Shown here in pieces: positions 57,207-64,000 of a stretch of 64,000 nt of DNA. The stretch is from positions 13,842,001 through 13,906,000 of the forward strand of contig LR990060.1 of NCBI GenBank assembly GCA_905147135.1, in the 5' to 3' direction. This DNA comes from Blastobasis lacticolella (lineage: Eukaryota > Arthropoda > Insecta > Lepidoptera > Blastobasidae). The notes under the pieces were generated by a model. It saw nothing but the letters and a program-made list of their open reading frames with translations, made no database searches and was not told where the DNA came from. The stretch's first letter is position 1, and every line of letters begins with the position of its first letter. Made by a program: the position numbers and the translations under genes.

Positions 57207-57262
57207 ACAGAAGTTAAGCAACACCCATGCCGGTAATAGGATGGGTGACCGATTCCTACACT
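57207..57262 (+). repeat. 5S rRNA-derived fragment
   Basis: CAGAAGTTAAGCAAC and GGATGGGTGACCGATTC retain the 5S A box and box C at near-native spacing. Flanking 5S sequence is missing. It abuts SINE-A. Confidence 0.65.
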
Positions 57263-57270
57263 TTACTTTA

Positions 57271-57432
57271 CCTTGGCGTTAATGTCCCGGTTGTGCTCTT
57301 GAGAACGAGAGTCCGGGGTCCGCATTGACCACGATCCAGGATTTGGCGATCACGTAATTACAGTGGAGCGACTGCCATCTTACCTCCGTGACCCTGCTAT
57401 CAGGGGAACCTGACCAGATTGGATCATGGTTT
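57271..57432 (-). repeat. SINE-A 3' half
   Basis: CCTTGGCGTTAATGTCCCGG to GGATCATGGTTT. Confidence 0.8.
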
Positions 57433-57560
57433 AATACAGCTCTATGATTGGTCAATTTCGTTCCGCCGGCTTATAGTAACGTTTCTTGCACCTAATAACT
57501 AGCAACTAGCTAGAAAAGGTCCATTACATAAACTTAAATGTCATTGTTAAAATATAACAA

Positions 57561-57718
57561 TAAATAAATAATCGTGGACAAATTCACACAGCGCCATCTA
57601 GCCCCGAACTAACCAAAGCTTGTACTATGGGTGCTAGCTAACTGATATACTACTTATATACTTTTAAGCACATACTTATTATACATAGAACACCCAGACC
57701 CGTGACATATATAATAAT
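57561..57718 (-). repeat. SINE-B body, no head
   Basis: TAAATAAATAATCGTGGACA to CACCCAGACCCGTGACA; second copy directly to the right. Confidence 0.75.
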
Positions 57719-57727
57719 ATAAATAAT

Positions 57728-57979
57728 AAATAAATAATCGTGGACAAATTCACACACAGCGCCATCTAGCCCCAAAGTAAGCGTAGCTTGTGTTATGGGT
57801 ACTACATAACTGATAAACTACTTTTATACTTTTAAATACATACTTATTATACATAGAACACCCAGACTCGTAACAGAAATTAAAATTTATCATTTCAATT
57901 TTGCCCGGCCGGGAATCGAACCCGGGACCTCTTGCGTGGCAGACCCCGGCATGTTGACCACTGAACAACTCAGGTCGTC
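57728..57979 (-). repeat. SINE-B, full-length, tRNA-Gly(GCC)-derived
   Basis: On the - strand the head reads GACGACCTGAGTTGTTCAGT, then CTGCCACGC (anticodon GCC) and GGTTCGATTCCCGGC, i.e. a diverged tRNA-Gly(GCC). A 165-bp body with GGGTCTGGGTGTTCTATG-like sequence and a TAAATAAA tail follows. Both A and B boxes look usable. Confidence 0.85.
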
Positions 57980-58205
57980 AAATTAATATTTGCATGTCAA
58001 CTTACTAGTTAGCTAGGGTAAAACAAGACAATCACAAAAAGTAAAATTTTGCCCTACCTCTACCTCTTGCAACAACCTACCTCTTTTACTTCTATCTTCG
58101 AATACTGGGTTATACAAATACCATCACGCCTTCATCCCGTAGAGGTAGGCGGAGACGACATCGTTCTACTCGCTATGGCCCTGACAGATCTCTATACTCA
58201 GATGG

Positions 58206-58437
58206 GTAGAGCTCGTCTAATCTAAAATGACGCGCCCCACTATCGCATTAACGCACACAAGCAAGTATAAAATATGGACGCAATACATATACAAATGCCG
58301 TTGTAATTGGTCATTCAGTTGCCGGTAAGATTCAAACTCCCACACAGATGAAGTGTCGTTATTAATATTTGCACTTACACATCGAAATCAACTAACTAAG
58401 TAGTGGGGCGCGTCATCTTAGACTAGACGAGCTCTAC
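58206..58437. mobile_element. MITE with 37-bp TIRs, copy 2 (internal deletion)
   Basis: Same ends as 55696-55964 and near-identical flanking interior, but about 37 bp shorter in the centre. Confidence 0.9.
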
Positions 58438-58449
58438 TATGCTTAGGTA

Positions 58450-58862
58450 CTATACTCATTATAATCATAATCATAATTTATTAATTACATTCGTTACAAG
58501 TCATTATTTCACATATTAATTACATTTACAATGTCATATTACATAATAATAATAAAATAGTGAAACGTCAACAATATAAAATAATATTTCATTCATTATA
58601 ATAGTTACTAGAGTGTAGACGCAAGTTTATTCGAAATATTGAGACTTAAAAATTCATAATAACTATAAAAAGCACTCTTGACGAGCCATCGACGTAATCT
58701 GTCTTTGAATGATGCGGTGCTCGGAGCACCAACGACGTCTTGTGGTAGTCTATTATAGACACTGGGGCCCATGACGGCGATCAGCCTTGACGTGCGCGAG
58801 GATGTCCTACGTCACCGAGTACAAGGAAAAATCTACTTTGTAGCAATAGCAGATGTTTAGAG
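58450..58862 (-). repeat. Lf LINE ORF2 C-terminus and AT-rich tail
   Basis: The - strand reads SRLIAVMGPSVYNRLPQDVV and then APSTASFKDRLRRWL, a typical ORF2 end. A long AT-rich 3' part extends to 58450. Confidence 0.75.
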
Positions 58863-58984
58863 ATTAAAGAAGAAAGTGCCGTACACAAACTCCTAAAGAT
58901 GACGCTGTTTAAATCATCTACAATACATGTTTAAGGCCAATGATGATGATGAGAGATTAAAGTCATCAAGAAGAAAAGTTACTT

Positions 58985-59345
58985 ATTTTATGTCATACGG
59001 TAGGCTAACAGGCAAGCGGGCCACCTGATGGAAAGTGGTCACCACTGCCTATAGACATTAGCAAAACCAAGAGCATCGCTAATGCGTGGCATCTATAACA
59101 CGTTGCTCTGGCAGCAAATAGGCAAATGCCCCTCCACTGCCAAAGCCACGGTTCCCCAAATCCCCACCCCATGAAGCCCTGGAAACCTTACTCACCGGCA
59201 GAAAAACAATACAATTTAAAAGAGTATTGTTTAGCTGCGGTATTCTGTAAGGTATCCACCTTACAGAATACCGCAGAATTACAGAGTACTTCCTCAGTCG
59301 GGCGGCTTCTATTCGAACGGGATGCCGCGCTATGCCCTACCTCTC
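58985..59345 (-). repeat. Lc LINE tail with internal palindrome
   Basis: Lc copy; CTGTAAGGTATCCACCTTACAG near 59247 is a local inverted duplication of the element. Confidence 0.75.
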
Positions 59346-59945
59346 TTAAAACTCTCTCTTACTTTAATATGGAGTAGCGAAACTGCCAAGAAGATGCGAG
59401 GCAGACCGATTTTATTTACTTCTAGAGCCCATACAGCAGGACAAGTTTCTATCGCTACAGAAAGTAGAAGTTTGGCAACCTCGCACAAAATAAAACAATA
59501 CTGCCAGGTTGTGCACAGGCTCACCAACGTTTTGTGTGTCTCCTGAACCTCTACTATCGCTACAAATTAGTTTTTTCATATACTCGATGACATAGGATAA
59601 CCTACGGCGCCCTTACAGTCTATACTCTATATCCATATATTACAGAAACATTGTCTTCACCCACTGGCAGCTCAGCCCGTCCGGAATCCCCTAGACTCAT
59701 AGCACATACGGTTACACGAACATCGCTTTGCATTCGATTACATTACAGATTCAAATGTATGCACGGCATGCGGCGTAAAGGTGCTCCCATACTGGTTCCG
59801 GTGTTCAGAAACTTTTGTAAACATTTAGAAACATGCAGTGTCATCTTTATCATCACTTTCACAAATCGCTAACAAACCAGATAACATGTGCGATGACAGT
59901 GTAGTGAATTATCACGAAAGTCTTAAAACCTATATCATCATCATC
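59346..59945. other. No supported gene
   Basis: 59640-59880 has LINE-like GC content but no readable ORF2 motif. The block CTGGTTCCGGTGTTCAGAAA resembles the CCGGTG repeat units at 60190. Confidence 0.4.
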
Positions 59946-59947
59946 AC

Positions 59948-60110
59948 TGTGATTGTGGAATTAGTGCAGAGTACAACATGAAGTTCTACATAAAAGGGGT
60001 GAAAAGGTTATTAAAGGATCGTCAACATGGGAGTGATAGGTACCCCTGGTATTGCAAATGTCCATTAGGCAGATTTGGCAGGCCGCAAGCTTGTTTGCCA
60101 TCTCAATTGT
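59948..60110 (+). repeat. La LINE tail
   Basis: GTGCAGAGTACAACATGAAG to GCCGCAAGCTTGTTTGCCAT. Confidence 0.7.
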
Positions 60111-60189
60111 ATACAAAGTCATAATTGCAGCAATTGAACGTTAGCTACTGAACATATACCCCCACCAGGTATAAACTCTCTGGTAGAAC

Positions 60190-60535
60190 TGTTATTAATA
60201 AAAGGAAACGTTTTACAATATTTCTACAAACAGGTGTTAACGCCAGCCACATAAATATTTCAGATACATTAAACCTTCCTAAACAGATCGACACAAAAGA
60301 AAACATTTGCAACATTTGTAACCACTGGAATGAAATCACCTAAATATTTCCCATACAACTGAAAATATTTTTAAACACTCCTCAACAAAGCGAAACAATG
60401 GGAAACCTTTTGCAACATTTGTAACCACCGGTGAGGGGACACCAATATTGCAGATACAATTGAAAACTTTATCAAACCTTCCTAAACAAACCGAAACAAA
60501 TGGAAACATTTTGAAACATTTGCAACGACCGGTGT
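60190..60535 (+). repeat. Diverged ~100-bp tandem repeat
   Basis: Three to four units, each with ATATTtCAGATACA-like and CCTTCCTAAACA blocks and ending near TTGCAACATTTGTAACCACC(GGTG). Unit ends lie at about 60328, 60430 and 60533. Confidence 0.65.
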
Positions 60536-60764
60536 AAGAGCACCTTAAGGCTCACTCATTTATATTGAAATGGTTATTTCAATCTCGGTGCCAGCGGTGG
60601 GTGATATAAATCAAAATGTCTTCATTGTGATTTCATTAATTGATGCGTTTGTCGGTGCCAGTTGAGTTAATTTTTTCATTGATGACGGATATGTGATTAT
60701 AACGATATTTGGTTATTTTCAGTACGATATTAATGAAATGAAAATGTAATCTTCTATCATCAAC

Positions 60765-61073
60765 TTGGCCTTAATGTCCCGGTTTTGCTCTCCAGGGTCC
60801 GCCTTGACCATGATCCAGAATTTGGCAATTGGGTAATTACAGTGGAGCGACTACCATCTGACCATCTGAACCTGATCAGATTGGATCACGGTTACGAATT
60901 CCTGAATTTGCAGGTTTTATCACGATGTTTTCCCTCACCGTAAGAGCATCGGTTAGTATTCAACTAATGTACATAACTCAGAAAAGAGTCATTGGTACAT
61001 GGCCACAGCGGGATCCAAACCCGGTACCTCTCGCTTACGAGTTGGATACTCAACCGCTCGGCTACCGACGCTC
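60765..61073 (-). repeat. SINE-A copy
   Basis: From TTGGCCTTAATGTCCCGG to the CGGCTACCGACGCTC head. Confidence 0.85.
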
Positions 61074-61135
61074 TAATGAAAAAAAATGTAATGAAATGGT
61101 TTATTTCTGACTTAGTAAAATTATACATTTCTAAT

Positions 61136-61175
61136 TTACTAGTGGACCCGGCGCGACTTCGTTCGCGTGGCTACA
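61136..61175 (+). repeat. Module-1 fragment of the ~1 kb repeat
   Basis: ACTAGTGGACCCGGCGCGAC, as at 36795. Confidence 0.75.
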
Positions 61176-61493
61176 TCTACTTTACAGTGGCAGTTTTGTA
61201 GCAGAATATAATAACGCGTCAAACTGCCATTGACCTGCTATTGCGATCCAATTGCAATTCAACCAGGCCTTAGTAAATTAGCAAACTTGAAGTCCAGGCT
61301 TATCGTTTCCCTCTCTTTATGTATTCAAAAATAATAATAAGATCCGATTTGTTAGGAAATTTCAATATTTTGCAATTATTATTATTTAATTAAATCAATA
61401 TTTACATTTTACATTTCGTAGCTAGACATTTAACGGGCCGTGAATCTGATCATATGTCTTTATTTACTAGATTAAAATTAACTTACAAAACAA

Positions 61494-61565
61494 ATCGTTG
61501 CCCGAGAATCAAACTCGGATCATCTGCTTGAAAGGCAACTGTGCTAACCATTACACCACCAACGC
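61494..61565 (-). pseudogene. Decayed tRNA-Gly copy with anticodon changed to TTC
   Basis: Full-length relative of the tRNA-Gly(TCC) family. On the - strand the anticodon loop reads CTTTCAA, giving anticodon TTC (a Glu anticodon) on a Gly tRNA body. The acceptor stem is mispaired at its first and last pairs, the discriminator is T, and the B box has TTTGA instead of TTCGA. It is most likely a pseudogene rather than a recoding tRNA. Confidence 0.75.
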
Positions 61566-61943
61566 ACATGCGACGTTCTCCTAATTTACCGACTGCCATT
61601 ATAATTACAATCACGATCCGCGCAACTGTCTCCAACAGAGACAAAAGCCTTAATTAAAACAATGGATCGTAAATGTAATTGTTCCTAAAGTCTACATTCA
61701 ACTTCGTAACTTCCCTTCAATGAATGAATCCAATTCAAACGTCTCTATCCAGCCACACCACGTCGATATATCATCGCGCTATTCATCCCATTCATATTCC
61801 TACTGCAAGAGAGGGATAAAGATATCGCAGAACTCGCTAGGCTAGGGAAAGGGAAGGGAATTTGCTTCCGCGTCTCATCAAACGAAGTCATGTAAATCCG
61901 CCGACAAAGCCTTCGTTAATATGCATTTTTTTTTCTTTCACAG

Positions 61944-62852
61944 GCGGGAAAAATCCAATAAAGGACGATGGCGGGATCCAGGGAACGGCTGCTCTATGAA
62001 CGGAGGTCCGACTTTGAATATCACTATGAACCGCGTCGGAGACTCGATTACAGAGCTGAATCGACTCGTTACGATAGCCGGTACGACAGGGCCCAACGAC
62101 GCGAGCACTACGAACGACCAAAAAGGAAAAACGGATACGTTTACGAAGACATTTACTCCGATTTTGACGAGGCACAAGGTCGGCTCTCCGTCTTCAGACC
62201 AATCAGGCCCGAGTACCTCAACCTACCCACGACGTACGACACGAAATACAATTCCTTACCAAGAAACTATTACTACTATGAGGAGAGGAGCGGTCGTAGA
62301 TACAAAAAGGATTACTACGATTTTAGAATCGAAAGCGAGAGGTCCGCTTCTCGGCCGCGGGAGTCTTATGAGAGACGCGAGGTTAGAGCCTCGACAGCGG
62401 AGTACGAAAGAAGACCTATTGCAAACACAGAGAGGATAAACAGAGAAGCTAAGCCGAATACTCCAAAAAACGTGGCCGTATGCAAGCCTTTGAGGCTGTC
62501 GGAGAAGAACGCAAAGTACTGGACGACAGACATGCCCGAGAAGAAACAAAGGAAGCACGAGGAGCCGAAGAAAAACGTGAAGTTTTCGGAAGTCTCCGGG
62601 TGCAGTCGGAAGATGGTGGTAGACGACCCAATAGTAGGGAAGAAGGTGGTGCCGGTGAGGGAGCTGGAAGTGTCTTTAGACCAGATGATACAGAACGGTT
62701 ACTTCGAGAAACATAACATTCCCATAGCGAAGGCGTTGGATCGAGCTACCAACGGAAAGGAAGAGATAGCGAGTGTGCCAAACGGGAAGTGCTTATCGGA
62801 CTCGGTCGTGGCTGCGAAACAACCGCTGCGCAGAACTAGACATTTACCCCAG
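61944..62852 (+). CDS. Uncharacterised Arg/Tyr/Lys-rich protein, first coding exon
   Basis: I do not recognise this protein. A strong polypyrimidine tract ending CACAG at 61943 opens the exon. The ATG at 61968 has a good context (GACGATGG), and an in-frame TAA at 61959-61961 excludes an upstream start, so this is the N-terminus. The ORF runs 295 codons to a consensus CAG/GTGAGT donor at 62853 in phase 0, so the coding sequence continues in exons to the right. Residues 1-165 are dense in Arg, Tyr and Glu (YYYY at 101-104) and look disordered, with no signal peptide or membrane segment. Residues 189-206 are Lys-rich and include KKNVKFSE, which fits the PP1-docking RVxF pattern at 202-206. A 5' untranslated exon must lie upstream. 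Function is unknown; the PP1 link is inference. Confidence 0.85.
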
Positions 62853-63822
62853 GTGAGTCTAGATTGTTTCTAACGATAGCGTGATTGGTGCTGTGTGATT
62901 TTGACTCCTATGCTGTATGTTGCTAAGTTGTTCTTAACTATAGGACACAGCGCATGGATTGATAACTCAGCAATTTTCATTTTGGGTTGATTTGGCTCAA
63001 AGATAATCATAAAGGCAATCATAAACTATAAACTTTCGTAACGAAATGCACTTTAGTAAGCTAATTATTAATCAATAGTTAGTATGTTAAAATATAAATT
63101 GATCATAATCATTTTCCGAGCCGTCAATCCCGGCCTCTGTCAGAGTCCGCTTTCCTACTTTTTCTTCTTGACTCTAAACTACAACTTGATATTAGATAAT
63201 CAATACTATGATTACGGTTAGTAATCATCCAAAAGCAATTTAAAAATCTTACACCAAAGAGAAACCACATAAAACATTTTTATACCCAATGGACTCCGGA
63301 ATGTCTGGACACACATAACTGCGAATCTTACATCTTTCTTCCTTTCGACTTCAAACGAATCCGCAGTATTGCCATTCGAAGCCCGTGAAACTATAAAAAT
63401 ACATACTTACAAAAAAAAGGCCTGCGTCAAGCCTGTTTCCCGTAGGGATAGGCAGATACCACATCGTTCCACTACGATCTACTACGATCGTCATAGATGA
63501 TCTCTATCGCTGCTTCCACATTCATTAACCTTTCCATACATTAACTTCGATTTAAGGCACTTTTGACCTGACGTTTCTTTAATCGATTCGTTCGTCATAC
63601 GTACAGTCGCGCTCATAAGAACATGACTACTTTCTACATTCTATTAAACCTTTTAACACATGCACGGGAATATGAATTTTAAAGAGGTAATACACTTCCC
63701 CTACGTTTCCCCTTCCGACCATTCCATTCACTCCTGCAACTACCCTCATACTACACAGGAAAAACGGTCATAACTTCGATAAACTAAGTAATCACCCTAT
63801 ACCAACTAATACTGTGTATCAC
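62853..63822 (+). other. Start of intron after the uncharacterised exon
   Basis: Follows the GTGAGT donor. It is AT-rich with no further exon that I can support before the window end. Confidence 0.5.
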
Positions 63823-63895
63823 ATCACAGCCCATAACAGTCCACTGCAGGACTTAGAGCCTCTCCCACTAAAAGAGGACGTTATTGCCATAATCT
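63823..63895 (-). repeat. SINE-C 3' fragment
   Basis: CATCACAGCCCATAACAGTC to TTATTGCCATAATCT. Confidence 0.75.
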
Positions 63896-63924
63896 CTATA
63901 TTTCAGTGTTCCTTTGGACTATGA

Positions 63925-64000
63925 CATGGGATCGTTCAAGAGGTATATTAGAGGTCTCTTCGGAGGCGGGCAACGCATTGGTAACTCCCCTGGTGTTGCG
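63925..64000 (+). repeat. Lb LINE tail, cut by window edge
   Basis: ATGGGATCGTTCAAGAGGTA onward; the complement encodes part of the Lb ORF2 C-terminal region. Confidence 0.7.

Noticed and set aside
62256..62558. Opposite-strand frames under the 61944 exon
   Set aside because: Shadows of the real coding exon, which has matched splice sites and a start codon.

Overview
This 64 kb window is animal nuclear DNA and most resembles a moth or butterfly genome. It is AT-rich and has sparse intron-split genes, tRNA-derived SINEs, and many 5'-truncated LINE tails ending in GATGAT or AATAAA-type runs. There are no operons and no bacterial features. The host was inferred from the repeat style and a trehalose-type sugar porter, not from a marker gene.

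Three kinds of host gene can be supported. (1) The 3' two coding exons of an MFS sugar porter (Tret1-like) lie at 5319-5506 and 11853-12884 (+). A 6.3 kb repeat-filled intron separates them, and the 5' exons were not found. (2) A dispersed family of tRNA-Gly(TCC) genes runs from 11 kb to 61.6 kb. Eight copies are identical over 72 nt (three +, five -), and three are decayed. One decayed copy is split by a SINE; another has changed its anticodon to TTC. Seven of the eight intact copies share an upstream CCARCTGTATAAAY-type element 43-67 bp before the gene. (3) The first coding exon of an uncharacterised Arg/Tyr/Lys-rich protein lies at 61944-62852 (+). It has a clear start, a clean donor site and a candidate PP1-docking motif.

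The rest is mostly a layered repeat landscape. Local family names used here are as follows. SINE-A is about 350 bp with a tRNA-like head; about 17 copies are present. SINE-B is derived from tRNA-Gly(GCC), with four copies. SINE-C is about 255 bp, has no tRNA head and a GATGAT tail, and is present in about 12 copies. LINE tails fall into groups La to Lf plus RTE-like tails, several still encoding the ORF2 C-terminus. Other material includes 5S rRNA-derived fragments, several terminal-inverted-repeat or fold-back elements, a roughly 1 kb repeat in near-identical tandem copies (36.0-37.8 kb) with a third copy at 40.5 kb, and a 15 bp minisatellite.

Many insertions retain target-site duplications (TSDs), so their order can be read. 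SINE-C went into SINE-A, a fold-back element into SINE-A, a MITE into SINE-A, SINE-A into a tRNA gene, and a LINE tail into a MITE. The most notable signal is the tRNA-Gly(TCC) expansion with its shared external promoter-like element.
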